Positions 9,601 to 21,851 are shown, counted from the stretch's first letter. The stretch is DNA of 64,000 nt from Spirometra erinaceieuropaei (GCA_902702965.1 CACRXP010000037.1:1206687-1270686), one strand, 5' to 3'. A program made the numbers and translations. The notes: generated by a model from the sequence alone, not told the origin.

Positions 9601-12600
9601 TGATAAGTTTGCAAGTTTGCACGACGATAGTGCGAAAGATCGCACAGGCCGTGTTATCTAGGAGGGGGTGAGGGGTCGTCAAGGCAAAGTACGCTGCAAC
9701 AGTAGTAATCCTCTGCTTTTGGGGACCTCCCCAGAACGCAGTATGTTCATTTTCAGCACTGCCTTTTGCCCTCGCGACTAAGCGGATGTCCCCTCACCCA
9801 CGTCAGTGGCAGCTGCTGAATTAAAAACTCGTCAGGGGACGAAGCCGTCGCGATGTGTCATTGATAAAGGCTGTATTTGGTGCCCTCAAAACGGTCCACG
9901 CGGCAGATGCGCTGGAGCAACACGGGAGCCACGTTGGATTCTGGTAGGCGTTATTGGAAATGCGCACCCATCCTCAGACACAATGGCAGATATCTGATGC
10001 ACACCCATATTAAATGCCAACATTCCTGGTGCAGTGGCAGGCCCAATTGTCAGCTCCCGTCGCGCCAATTGAGACCCCTGCAGCCCCATTGTTGTTATTG
10101 GTTAAAATCCCAGTCAAGCGTTTTTTGGACCAGGGGATGTAGTGGTGCGCCTAGGTGTGAGTGAGGCCGTGTCAGCCATCTGCGCCCTCTCACGCCTCCG
10201 GACTTCTTGACAATGACTTGACACCGGCCTCAGGTGTGGAACGGTCGAACTGTATGTGATGTCGAATACTGGTCCAAAAGTAGCCTAGCAGACTCGAGAA
10301 TGGGATCGTAAATCCAGATAAGATGACATGGGAGTAGGATAGCATTAATGAGGGTGGTCACAGAAATACCGGACTACGTCAAACACAAATGACAAGAATG
10401 ATGAGATGCGGCGACTAGCATCAAAAAAAACTAATCCACAAGACTTCCATAAACAATAACATAGCCAGGAACAAAACAACATTCTTCAAATGTCGTTACA
10501 AAGCTCTAATAGAGATTGGGGAGGATGAAATACACTTATTTGACCAACAAGACCGAGAAAATCCAAGAATGTACGATGCGAAGTGGAATGTAGAATGAAT
10601 TTGTAGTAATGAAAACAGCCTAAGATTCACAGCCCACGCCTAATGAATCTTTTTACCCGTAACAAAGTTGCCACATCGTTGCTAAGCTAAGTCTGGAAGT
10701 AATGTTGGTGCATTGTCCGCGACTACCTATTATGCAGGATCGTGGTTCGCCTGTTTTACAGAAAACCTTTACTGATGGCTTTTTTCCTATTCGTCAACTG
10801 TATACGCGAGGAGTGACAGATAAATAGGCTGACGAGCAGGCCCATATTGCCAAGGTTTCTGTGCCTCCGGGATATAAAAGGCTGCGACACGTAGTAAGCT
10901 ACAGAAGTATTGTCGATTCGTTGAATTCTGGCAAAAGATACGCGTAATTCGCAATGTGCGTCGGACATCAAAATTGCAAATACCAGCAAGTTCTCCGATA
11001 TCCGATAAAGTTCTAAAAAGTAAAAACATGACTCTTTGCTAAAACGGGAAAACAAATCAACAAGCGCGCTACTTTAAATTTACCGGCTAATAGGTGCGGC
11101 GAAAAGAATGATTGAGGCAAGTAAGTCTGGCCAGTTACGCTACTTCTGGAGATTATAAGACTGACTCATCACTCTACCTTGACTGGTTGCGGTGTAGACA
11201 GCCAGTCAACCCCTGAGAATTATGTCCACCGCCTTTACCATTTACTCTTACACATTAATAAGTTCAATACCTATGAGACTTCAGAAAGGCGCTTCTATGT
11301 GTGCAAAGCTCTACATTGAGGATTGCTTCAAGCAGCACACGGTGGAACGCCGGAATTCTGTGCTGCAGTCAAAATCCTAAGAACCGCAGCGGACTTATTC
11401 GATGTGCACTGGGGCACTACGGAAAGCGGCGCAACCTGGACTACAATGTCACCCATTATCTCGGGCCTCCACGAAGTTTGAGAAAATTTGACTTAGAATA
11501 GATGTTCCGCGGGAGGCCACTGACTTAAACATGACGCTTTGCACGGCAGACTTCCAGACAATCGAATGAATAGACCTCTCCAGATCCGCTGTCGTAGATT
11601 TTCACGCGTGGAGAGGTAAAATTCGCGATATCATCAAGGCCAGCTTGATCAGACATGATTCCAACTGCATCAAGTAAAGACCGATAGTCCAATCCTCTAC
11701 TACCCCGTCCAGGAGCTACGATCTTACTCTGGTCACTAATCACTAACCTCTGGTTCGCGACCCAAATTTGGGGAGAAAAAAACGATTTCTGAGCAGCTTT
11801 TATACACTAAAATTATTCAAGAATGGTGCTGTTTGCGTGCACGCAATGTTCAATAAACACGAATCTCTGGAATACATAGTCTAAGCATATTTATGTTACA
11901 CAATATACGTTTATTTATCTCCGTATTTCCTTTACTTCCTCCCATGAATACTGTCCAAGAACACCTGGCAGCCAGGCAGTTTTTTGAAATATCAAGCCAC
12001 AGGCGAAAAAAAGCGAGCAACCACCGCACCGAGTAGTGATAGTGTGGTCTATGCGTCGAACGAGTAGTACCGTATGACCACCATTAGTTAATTTAAAGAA
12101 ACAGCACATTAAACACTATACGGGGGAATATAAACGGCGTAAATCGGACGAAGAGGGGCGATGTATCTTAATCCATGCCTTACCAACTACGCCGATGGAT
12201 GTCCACAAAACCCACGGTGGCAAAATGAGAACGCGCCAATACGGTTAATCCCGCATTGGAATTTATCCAGTTCGCGCATGAGCTTAGATAATGAAGAAAA
12301 TGCGAGCAAAGTGACAAATATAAAAGGACGTGTACGGTGAGACAAATTTCGGCGATAGGATTAGCCACATCGACGATAATGGGGGTAGGTGGGCTGATTA
12401 CGGCCGAAGATTGAAAATAGGCAAACATAAACAAACCGCACTTGGCCTTAAAGTAGCGGTGAATCGATAGAAAGACGCAGTGAGTCCAAAAAACTCTGAG
12501 ACACTATCTTGCGTCTGAGGTCTACATATCTTGGGACAAAAGGCAACGCCCAGATGAAACAAGAGGCATTCTGTGAGTACAAGTAGCACTTCTGCTGATC

Positions 12601-14641
12601 TCAGGAGCTAATTCCACAAGACTGTCACTGGCGCAACAATAACCCAACTCGATGAAATTAATGTTCATCTGAAGAAATATACAAGCCAGAAAGGTTTGGA
12701 CATGACAGCACGATCTAACAAAGAACTGAATTGCATAAGCAACTGTCGGCCACTATATACGAAAAAAGTGTTTAAAGAACAAAGAAAATATATAAGTTGT
12801 TCTACTCCGAAAGTGACACCGAAAACGAAATGCGCCTGGCGTACAGCTACATTAAGAAAACACCTGTTGACTTACTTCGCTCAACACATGTGTCGGGAAA
12901 GTTCCGAGGATAAACAGCCGGATAAGGGCATCGTGCCAGGTGACGACGCCTGTGTACTCAGTCTCGTCATGAAGATTAACTGAGTTCCACGAATTCCACG
13001 ACTTTAGGACACCGATCTGATGTGGCTTTTTCGCTTCCTCATATGTTAGTGGCTGTGACATATTCCTAGTACGGCGCACAACACCTGATTTGCTGTTCTT
13101 TGAAAGGACACTCGAAATGTGCAGGTAACGTTCAACTTTCAGTGTTTGAAAGGGAAAGAAACGCAGGAGGCATGAGAACTTTTCAACCATCATATTCACA
13201 ACAAGCAAAAAGTGGGAACCAACACTAACACACTAAATCATCTCAGCCGCCCGAGATTCGCCCAGTAAAAACCTACCCGATGCCAGAAACGCGTCTGAAT
13301 ATATGCTAACTTGAGTAACCTAACGTATTTCCTGCATCAGATCTTCGGAGTTTAAAAAATAAACTTGTCAGTGTCGAATGCCCAAAGATCCCTATGATAA
13401 CTAGCAGGAAGGCGATGGGAGGACCAAAAGAACATATCACTGTGAGCACGACTGGTAAGTAAAGTAGTAGCAGACCGGTCGAATGAAACACTTAGAAAGT
13501 TCATGTGCTAAACTGTGATTACGATGTATGACTGAATTTAAATTAAACCGATATACCCTGTTCTATCACGATTCCACGATCTATCAACTAGCCATAAACC
13601 AAATGTACAACGCTGTAGTTCGTTTCCATAATAGGCTTTCCTAAATATAATTCAACGAAGTGGATGTGATCAAAACTGAAGTTCCCGTAAAGAAACTACA
13701 ATTCCTTACACTATTCTGCCTCTTGATCCCGCGTAGGTATCCGAGGTCGGATAATACCATTGGACGAATTAATGGTTTCTTTCGATGTAGCACCGTTACT
13801 AACGCCCATCCCGGTGAATATAATGCGGAAAACCGTGTGCAACAAACTTGGAAATATGTAGGACGAAAGTTAGATAGTCTAATAGTTGCGCACTTCAAGG
13901 GGCTGTTAAAGTTTGGTTAAAAAACTTCATTCACTTTTGTTAGAGAGACCTAAGTGCAGATAAGATGAACATAAATGGATTCTCCAGAACTGATCCTTTA
14001 CCAACAAGAGAAGACCGCCTTCATCCAACATTATTCGATCTTTTGGTGTCCTTTAGCTAAAGACATGTATCTAACTCAACAATCCGCTATTATTTTCGCA
14101 TAACTTGTTTCGGTCTGATAGGCAGTTACTTGATTGAAGCCACTGTCAATTGTCTGCAGTTATTTGCTCTAGTAAGGCTGCTAGCCGGTGAGATTACATT
14201 ATTCTTGTTACTGTCGAAAGAAAAAAAGTGAATCCACTCATTTTGTGTTGGCATATTCCATCTGAATCGATCTAAACGCATATCTGAAAGCGGCACTCTC
14301 ACATTACCTTGCAACCACGTGATTTCGCGTGAAAAATCTACAACTACTGGAGTACATGTAAGACTGCCTGCACATTTTCACCAAAGTTGCATTCCCCACG
14401 GTGTCTCAACTCGAATGCTGACTCCGACAGCGGGGAAGTCCTAGAACTCATTGTCACATTGACTGGAGTACTTTTCAATATCATGCACATTGTCTTGCAA
14501 CGTAAAATCAGTTATCTTGCAGAGTTCAGAATAATTCCGTACACATGAGGGATAGAGGCAAAGCCTTGGAAAACCCTATTTACAGATAGACGTATAAAAA
14601 GCATGCACACATTCTCATAACAGTTATGTCAGTCATTGATA
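6607..14641. other. No gene or element seen
   Basis: About 8 kb with many short overlapping frames on both strands. None shows a domain, a sustained open run with splice sites, or similarity to other parts of the window. This is probably intergenic sequence with repeats too old for me to recognise. Confidence 0.4.
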
Positions 14642-14770
14642 TCAAGTAAATGTTTGGCCATCAAGCATAAATTTATCTAGTCTCTTTTCAAAGGTCCCGA
14701 CGTTTTCCGCCAAGACAACGGAGTTCGGCAATTTGTTCCATCCAGCCGGCGGGAGAAGAATTTGGACCGC
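14642..14770 (-). pseudogene. Non-LTR element C-terminal relic
   Basis: The minus strand reads LLPPAGWNKLPNSVVLAENV then GTFEKRLDKFM before a stop. This is the 'WN.LP..VV.A..V..F...LD' block found after the RT domain in CR1-like elements; compare the C-terminal block of element C at 35999-36214. No RT remains next to it, so it is a short relic. Confidence 0.55.
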
Positions 14771-15339
14771 AATTCAACTTTGACATTTTATCCTCAAAGC
14801 ATATTGGTGACCTCGAAGACTGGTCGATTTCGTTCAGCTTTCCATGGATACTATCAGGTTAGTAAGGCAGTATCTACCCCTTTGAAATCCATGCTGATGC
14901 AAAATGAGCAAGTTGTTTTCTTCGGAGGACGCATCAGTTACCACCAGTTACCCTGCAGAAGGGTTCGAACTTTCTTATTTATCATTTCGTCTGTCAGATT
15001 CCACACAGCTCTATCCGATTTTGACATTTTCGATATTGCAGACTTTATATACGATACATCAGGATAAAGTAATTCCTGTTTTCTACGGAGAATGGACTAT
15101 TTGATTACCTGATTCACTAGATATCAGGCATTTAGGAATAAGATGACTTTATTTAAAACACTGGTTTTCGTCCCCTACTTAGGCTTTACTCTTGTAATTT
15201 GGGGAGGATGACTTCGCACTTCCTTTTCCTGACTTCAACTACATTCAAGATGATCACTAAGGCTGCTGAGATTGTGGAACATGTTTCTATGTGGGACAAA
15301 CATTTGCATTTCCGCCAATTAGCTGCCTACGTCCAGTAA

Positions 15340-15690
15340 TGAAATCCGTTATACAATGCCATACACAGCTGACATTTATTTCGGTCCTGACGATGGCCGA
15401 CTATAATCCATTCTATACCGCCACATGCAGGCCAATCCTCCCTGCATTTTTCTGATGCTATTTTTTTGAGGGTTGTTTTCTTCTGTTAAATTAATACAAT
15501 CATTTTTAAATTTTGCTATGGAGTTTTTTTCACCCATCGTTTTTCATTTTGCTTAACGGACTTCTAATCTCAAAAACTATGTATTGCACTTTGTACAGAT
15601 TTTGCCTACCTCGTCTAAAATTCGCACGTAAATTTATTTTTCTTGCTTTGATGGGACCCCGACGGGTCTTTAATAAAAATAATTGAATTG
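15340..15690 (+). mobile_element. 5'-truncated copy of element A family (3' UTR only)
   Basis: This resembles the 3' UTR of element A at 22885-23253: the 'ATACAATGCCAT...CTGACGATG.CCGAC' repeat unit, 'GCAATT...GTAAATTTATTTT', and the terminal hairpin GACCC-CGAC-GGGTC at 15655-15668, followed by TTTAATAAAAATAA. It carries no coding sequence, as expected for a truncated target-primed insertion. Its 3' end touches the LTR-element fragment at 15692. Confidence 0.75.
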
Positions 15691-15691
15691 A

Positions 15692-15960
15692 ATCGAATTA
15701 AATTTAAATTCGTTTATTAACTGGCTGAGCTTTCGGGCGCTACCTTCGTCGAGGTGTGCAGGGACTAGGTCCTTAACATCAACACTAACCACGCCAGCGG
15801 GTACCCTCCGTGACTTAGGGAAGCTGCTAAGAAAAGGCACACTGACCGTGGTGGCCCGTAAAGAACGCTTACCGAAGTCAAGGAAACATCTAAACTTATT
15901 CAAAAAGTCAACACCTATTATACAGTCCCAATTCTCATTTTGTGCATCCGATTTCCCTCT
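15692..15960 (-). pseudogene. LTR element F: end of protease and linker
   Basis: The minus strand reads NENWDCIIGVDFLNKFRCFL then DFGKRSLRA and a linker to LSQLINEF. 'W.CIIG.DFL..F...LDF' is the C-terminal block of the retroviral-type aspartic protease of Gypsy-like LTR retrotransposons. The N-terminal part of the same protease lies at 23265-23537 on the same strand. Element A sits between them, so these look like two halves of one element. Confidence 0.7.
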
Positions 15961-16013
15961 AACTGTTGTAATTTATTTTTACATCGTTAGCCCCTAGCTG
16001 AAATTCAGTCAAC

Positions 16014-16829
16014 TTGTCTGCCAGAAGTTTTCTTAATCACAAATTGCCTCGAGACAAGATGAGACCAAAAGTCACTGGTCGACGTAAGCTCTCGGCTCTT
16101 GTAAGTAAACATGGCCTAACTAAACGTAAGTCAGAAGCTTTACCTAAATCTAAGTCAGACGATATTACTAGTCAGTCGTCACCCGTTGTAATTGGTCGGC
16201 AGCTTAATCTGTCTGCACTTGACCACTGCAATGACCTTATGCTAAAGTTTGGCTCCTTGCTGACAATTCTTGGACATTTATTCGACGGGAACATATCCGA
16301 TATTCCCTCTGAAGAATGTAGGCGTCTCGACTCACTTGTTCACCTGATCGCCAGTGAATCTAGTGATAGACAGAAGCGTTCTTACAACTTCCTGCTAAAA
16401 AATGTTCCTCGATCTGCTCGGCCAATTGATGTTGCGACCAGTTTCCTGTATTCATGTGGTTTCCACTATAAAATAGCTGATGCCAACCGCTTGTCCTCCC
16501 GTAGTACAAATCCACCAATCTTAGTCAAATTGTTTTCATCAATCGAAGTTGACACAATATTTACTCATCGAGAGCGTGTCACTGCGTACCTACAGAAGGC
16601 AAAATTTTTCCTTTGTCATGATCTTACTCCTATGGAGCGTAGAATCGGGTCTCTATTCTCACGTAAACCTACTGCTTCTCAGTCTAATGCTCCCCAACTC
16701 GGTCATAATACAAGTGGCCGTAAGGATTCAGCTTCTCCTACTCCTGCGACATCTGACTCCCTCCTTCCTCTTTCTCCTACATCTCCATCTCACTCAAGCC
16801 ACTTGACGCATTTGCCTGCCCATAAACTT

Positions 16830-16907
<78 letters not shown>

Positions 16908-17570
16908 GCCCCATTTGTCGTTTCGTGTCCTCCGGATAGTCCCGCTGAGACACATGGAAATCCGTCTACATCAGCTAGACCGATAACTTCTATTGTCCAA
17001 CTGGGTGCTGTAAGGTCTACAGCTAAGTCACCAGTGGCTTGGCGTCAGAACGGTGAGACTCGAAAATTGAATCAGACTCCGACCCAAAAGATAGGTAGTA
17101 CAGTTCCGTTTAGGGGTACGACGCCTTCTCTTAGATCTAACAAGTCTGTTCAGCCCAGGACGTCTACAAACCACGCAGCTCCAATTATATCCTCGAATAA
17201 TTCTCTGTCCTGCGTACCGGTTACTTATCAAAGCCCTACTATATATCCAGTAAATAATTCATACATGAATTGCCCTTAATCATTTATGCCCCAACCTAGT
17301 TCAGGCTTCCCACCACTTAAGGCCAATTGCTCTCAGGTACGTCAACCTATCTCCTTTGACTTCCAATCTAGACCTGGTTTCCCACCATTTCATTCTTTTA
17401 GTGGCCTACCCTCACCCATTAGCCCCTACTTTCCTTCTAGCCTCCCTCCTCCTCCTCCCCTTCCTCCATTATTTAACTACCAACAAGTCTATCCATGTTC
17501 TACCTCCCCTAGCATTCCAACGTTTGAAAGCTATATCCCCACCTCCTTTAGGTCTCATACTCAGCCTTCT
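16014..17570 (+). pseudogene. Element A ORF1, 5' part
   Basis: One frame runs from 16014 to the PLE insertion at 17571, broken by a single TAA at 17277-17279. A basic N-terminus precedes a conserved block (KRSYNFLLKNVP, ANRLSSRSTNPPILVKLFSS, HDLTPMERR) of about 110 residues, probably a nucleic-acid-binding fold. A CAG-encoded poly-alanine tract (about residues 273-298) and a proline-rich tail follow. Element B1 ORF1 has the same block (ANRLS.../AKRLR..., PILVKLFS/PILIALFS). Its role is inferred to be RNA binding in the transposition particle. The frame continues at 19581 after the PLE. Confidence 0.75.
16831..16909 (+). repeat. CAG trinucleotide repeat encoding poly-alanine
   Basis: GCA/CAG units run for about 79 bases with one CAA interruption. 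In the ORF1 frame this reads as a long alanine run with a single threonine. Confidence 0.95.
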
Positions 17571-17572
17571 GA

Positions 17573-17854
17573 AGATGAAGATGCGATCACTGGGACAAGA
17601 AGTTTATTTGCCTGACGTTCCGGATTCTCACTCGAATCCATCATCAGAGACATTCGCAGAGAGAGGTGAAGGTGGCACCAGGAGTGCAGTATTTATAGCA
17701 CGTGGCTGCCGTGGGACCGTATGCGCACTGCAATTAACAGTTTTCACAATCGCCGCTGGGGTCGTAATTGATGCGGCGGTGGCTTGGCGGTCCGAGTCCG
17801 AGTTGTTAATTGCCGCGATTTCGTCATCCGTGCTCGATGCTGGTGTGACGATTG
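17573..17854 (-). repeat. PLE-A left terminal repeat, inverted
   Basis: The reverse complement matches 19243-19526 closely, from GATCGCATCTTCATC inward to CACACCAGCATCGAGC. It contains a mutated hammerhead core at 17612-17655 in which GAAA has become GGAA. Confidence 0.9.
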
Positions 17855-19471
17855 CAGGTTTTACGGCATGAGGCCTCATTCAACACAGCCGATGCCAAAC
17901 CTGCCAACATGATCGCAGCAGTGGAATCCATCCTCAGTCAGACGGGAGCGACAGACGAAACGAAGAACCTCATTCGACACCAAGTGTCCTCCCTCCTCAT
18001 GGCTCATAGGCCGCGCGATGTGCTTTCCAAGGTCGAGCGCGATGCACTTAAGGAACTAGGAGCCGACAAGGACCTCGTTATCGTGCCTGCGGACAAGGGG
18101 CGTTCAACGGTCGTATTGGACAGGACAGACTACAATCAAAAAGCCAAAAGCTTGTTGGAGGATCGTCAGTCCTATGTCCCATGCGAATCCAACCCCATGA
18201 AAACGCTGACACGCGAGATTAACGCGACGCTGTTGGCAATGGAGAACTCAGGTGCAATATCGCCAATCGACCGACGCATGGCGAGAGCACAAGAAACGGC
18301 CCTAGCCCGATTCTACGGTCTCCCAAAAGTGCACAAAGAGGGCGCTCCTCTCTGGCCTATCCTATCACTAAAGGGCACTCCAACCTACGGACTGGCAAAG
18401 TGGCTGTTCCAACGTCTCAAGTTTCTGACCTCCGATTCGAACACCACAGTCAGCTCGTCAACGCAATTCTTGGAGAAACTTAAAGGAGTGAGTCTCCTGC
18501 CAAGCGATATCATGGTTTCCTTTGATGTCACGTCCCTTTTTACTTCTATCCCGCAGGACCTGGCAGTCGAGACAATCGAACTACTCCTACAAGAGAAGTA
18601 CGACGAAACGGAGAATCGTCTCGGACACGCCCAAATCATCCAGCTCCTGAAGTTCTGTCTCAAGACGTACTTTACATTCGACGGAACAATCTACGAGCAG
18701 GTGAAGGGAACGCCAATGGGTTCGCCGATTTCGGGACTCATAGCCGAGGCGGTCCTTCAACGGCTGGAGTCGCTGGTTTTCCGACACCACAGACCGAAAT
18801 TCTGGGCTCGGTATGTGGATGACACCTTCGTCGTCATCGAACGGGATCAGGTGCTGACTTTCAAAGAACAACTCAACGCCGTCTTCCCGGACATTCAATT
18901 TACGATGGAGGAGGAGGAAAANNNNNNNNNNNNNNNNNNNNNNNNNNNNNNNNNNNNNNNNNNNNNNNNNNNNNNNNNNNNNNNNNNNNNNNNNNNNNNN
19001 NNNNNNNNNNNNNNNNNNNNNNNNNNNTTCAAATTTCAAGAGGCCGAAATCCTCGCAAGGGGTGACAACCGCGTGAGCCGCGAGCTGCTCGAGTCATGGT
19101 TCTCAGGCCCGCAATCCATCAACAAACACAATGACCTCCCGGTGGCCTATTCCGTATTGCGATTTTCCCCGGGCAGGAGAATCAGTCACGTGGGGAGGGC
19201 GCGGGTGAGAAATTATCACGGTGACAGTGAGCCAGTTTGCCGAGCAATCGTCACACCAGCATCGAGCACGGATGACGAAATCGCGGCAATTAACAACTCG
19301 GACTCGGACCGCCAAGCCACCGCCGCATCAATTACGACCCCAGCGGCGATTGTGAAAACTATTAATTGCTGTGCGCATACGGTCCAACGGCAGCCACGTG
19401 CTATAAATACTGCACTCCTGGTGCCACCTTTACCTCTATCTGCGAATGTCTCTGATGATGGATTCGAGTGA
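17852..19471 (+). pseudogene. PLE-A reverse transcriptase ORF with assembly gap
   Basis: The N-terminal PLE block is LVIVPADKGRSTVVLDRTDY, then YGLPKVHKEGAPLWPI (RT2a region), DVTSLFTSIP (first catalytic Asp), VKGTPMGSPISGLIAEA, and YVDD at 18812-18823. After the 106-N gap the frame resumes in the C-terminal end of the endonuclease region (SRELLESWFSGPQSINKHND). The Cys-rich GIY-YIG core seen at 331-786 is absent. It cannot fit in 106 bases, so the gap size is wrong or this copy is deleted. The first ATG lies inside the terminal repeat; 17909 is an alternative start. Translation after about 19170 is repeat sequence. Confidence 0.85.
18922..19027. other. Assembly gap of 106 N
   Basis: Run of N inside PLE-A, at the expected site of the RT thumb, connector and GIY-YIG core. 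Confidence 1.
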
Positions 19472-19526
19472 GAATCCGAAACGTCAGGCAAATAAACTTC
19501 TTGTCCCAGTGATCGCATCTTCATCT
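19243..19526 (+). repeat. PLE-A right terminal repeat
   Basis: Direct-orientation terminal repeat ending in TTCATCT. It contains a hammerhead fold at 19447-19490 and AATAAA right after it (19490-19495). Confidence 0.9.
19447..19490 (+). ncRNA. Hammerhead ribozyme motif in PLE terminal repeat
   Basis: CTGATGA at 19452-19458, stem II GGATTC/GAATCC (19460-19465 and 19472-19477) with a six-base loop, GAAA at 19478-19481, then CGTC at 19482-19485 with cleavage predicted after C19485. Stem I pairs TGTCT (19447-19451) with AGGCA (19486-19490). The stem III side is only ACGT, which is self-complementary and leaves no loop, so activity may need two RNA copies pairing there. Hammerhead motifs are known from terminal repeats of Penelope-like elements. 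No activity is shown here. Confidence 0.8.
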
Positions 19527-19568
19527 ACTGAACTGCTACCTGGGACTCGCCTGTTCGCTTCTATCAGC

Positions 19569-19682
19569 ACTCAGCCTTCTCTTGCTGACTCCCCGTACGT
19601 CAATATCTCTAGATTAACCGGTACTTATTCTCCAAGTGTCATTTATTCACAGCTTACATATCCACCTCCAAATTTTTTTTAA
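19569..19682 (+). pseudogene. Element A ORF1, 3' end after the PLE
   Basis: It starts with the second copy of the 12-bp target duplication and reads in the same ORF1 frame (ADSPYVNISRLTGTYSPS, then PPPNFF and stop TAA at 19680-19682). The T-run at 19673-19680 overlaps the start of the ORF2 reading. Confidence 0.8.
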
Positions 19683-20832
19683 ATACCGTCGAAAATAGCA
19701 TTGCCGTTCGAAACACATTAGATATTATATTATTGAATGCCAGGTCAGTTATAAACAAGATGGCCCAAATCAGAGCCATTGCTCTGGAAATGACGCCTGA
19801 TATTATATGTGTAACAGAATCTTGGACCCATTCTCTAATTCCTGACTCTGCCCTTCTCATAGATGACTTCGATTTTTACCGCCAAGACCGCACGACTAGA
19901 CGTGGGGTGGTTGTCTTCTTTATTTTAAATCCTACCTAGAGCACTCTCCCTATTGCTTCGATGTTTGCTCATTCACGGGAAACTTCTGCTTTGCATCTGT
20001 TATTCTCTCGCCGCAAAGAAAGGCAATTATTGGCTGTATCTACAATCCCCCAAATTCTTAAGCCAGTGATGATTCACAACTCTGTGAAATCTTTAAATTA
20101 ATTTCGGAAGCTGCTTTCGATGTTAAAATAATCACTGGGGATTTTAACCTTCCTGAAATAGACTGGGCTTCCAATATCTGTCCACCTAGATTCCAGCCCT
20201 TCCAAGATATTTTCAATTTTTCTAATTGGTCCCAACTGGTGCGCTCTCCAACAAGAGATAGTCACATTTTAGATCTAATCTTTACCAATGACATTGCACC
20301 TCTTTCTGTTGCTTTAAAAAAGGACCTCTTTGACAGTGACTACGTATTAATTCATTGTTGCCTACCGCTTGCCTTTTCAAAAAAGACAAGCGCCGTTCAG
20401 ACTTTCATGAACTACGACTGCGTAGATAGCGACTTAAAAAATAACTATATGAGATCCTTGGATTGGTGTGGCTTCCTCACTTGTAGCGATGTAACCACTC
20501 TTCGTGATGTCATGTCCAATGTTTCCAAGGACATTCTAGAGATTGTGCCGCGTAGATATCTCAAGCCTAATTCTTCAGATTCCCTTGTTCCTCATTTTCT
20601 TCAGAACGGACTAAAAAAGTTCAGGCGACAACTGCGTGACCTGTCCACTAGTTCCTTATTAGTTCATCTTAGAATCACAGAGATTTTTGAGATGGCCTCA
20701 AGGATGCGCCAAGCGCGCGACAGGCAAAGAGAATCAATTGCTCTCAGTGGCTCGAACCCTGGCAAATCCGTCGCTAACATCTTCCGTCATCGGTCCTCCT
20801 CTAAGCGTGGTTTGAACTTCCACCCATGCTAA
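19683..20832 (+). pseudogene. Element A ORF2: AP endonuclease domain and linker
   Basis: LDIILLNARSVINKMAQIR, then PDIICVTESWTHS, match the start of the exonuclease-endonuclease-phosphatase domain of CR1-like elements (catalytic N and E). ITGDFNLPEIDW and DSHILDLIFTND follow with frame changes near 19940 and 20240, and an SDYVLIHC block ends the domain. The enzyme nicks target DNA to prime reverse transcription. A linker rich in basic residues (20400-20820) joins it to the RT. Confidence 0.8.
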
Positions 20833-21851
20833 ATGATAACAAAGTCTTCCTCACCGATGACACTGACAAGGCGGTGTTGTTTAGTGCTTTCTTTGCAAAA
20901 CACCTTGCTACCGAGTCCGATCCGGTCCCTTTCTTTCGATCACTTTCAGATAGGACACTTAGTAAAATTGATGTCTCCTCAGATCTCATTAAGAAACACA
21001 TAAGCCGTTTGAAATACTCACACTGCTCAGGAACGGACGGGATTCCGAATATGATTATTAAACAAGCGTCCGATTTTCCCATATTGCTCAGTCATTTATT
21101 CTCGGTTTATATTTCAAAAGGATTCTTTCCTGAAAAATGGAAAACGTCAATTATCATTCCCGTTTTCAAGTCAGGATCTCGGTCCGATGTTAATAACTAT
21201 CGGGGCGTGCACAAAACGCCGTCTCTAGCAAAGCTTCTTGAAAGGATTATTTTCAATGAAATTCTTAACTTCTGTCCAGCTAATCGGCTTCTGAGCTCTA
21301 GTCAGCATGGGTTTTTACATGAACGATCCTGCAGAACATGCCACTTGGCTTTTCTTAATCTAATCACTTCTCTTCGTAATGAGCGGCAGTCAGTGGTAGT
21401 TATTTACTTTGATCTTAGCAAAGCCTTTGACAAGGTGCCTCATAGACGTCTTTTAGTAAAATTGGAAGCTCTCGGCATCCGGCCGCCTCTACTCGACTTC
21501 ATCAGGTCCTATCTGTCCAACCGATATCAGAAAGTCATGGTCGGTAATAGCTACTCGACACCCCACTCGATCACGAGTGGCGTACTTCAAGGCACGGTTC
21601 TGGGTCGGCTTATCTTCCTTCTTTACATCAATGATATTTCGACTGAACTCGGAAATTCGCAAACTTTTACTTATGCCGATGACCTTAATTGTGCTCACGC
21701 ATATTTCAAAGACACCGCAAATGTTTGTGTTGAAAAAATTAATGCCGATTTACTACGCTTAAGCAGATGGGGTTCGACATGGCAGATGGAGTTTTCATCA
21801 TCCAAGTGTAGTTTCATGGCTTTTGGTCCTACGCAACTTCCGGTCCCATAA
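20826..21851 (+). pseudogene. Element A reverse transcriptase domain
   Basis: The reading contains CSGTDGIPNMIIKQASDFPI, WKTSIIIPVFKSGS then NNYRGV, SSSQHGFLHERSC, VVIYFDLSKAFDKVPHRRL, SGVLQGTVLGRLIFLLYIND and the catalytic YADD at 21672-21683. These are the ordered RT motifs of a CR1/Jockey-type element. The frame differs from the endonuclease and the C-terminal parts, so ORF2 is broken by frameshifts although the RT core reads through. Confidence 0.9.

Larger units (their letters stand above)
17571..19568 (+). mobile_element. Penelope-like element PLE-A with inverted terminal repeats
   Basis: Inverted repeats (17573-17854 and 19243-19526) flank an RT ORF. A 42-base tail follows the right repeat. 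The sequence ACTCAGCCTTCT occurs at 17559-17570 and 19569-19580 as the target duplication. Joining the flanks with one copy of the duplication keeps the ORF1 frame of element A open to its stop at 19682, which fixes the boundaries. An assembly gap of 106 N lies inside. Confidence 0.92.
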
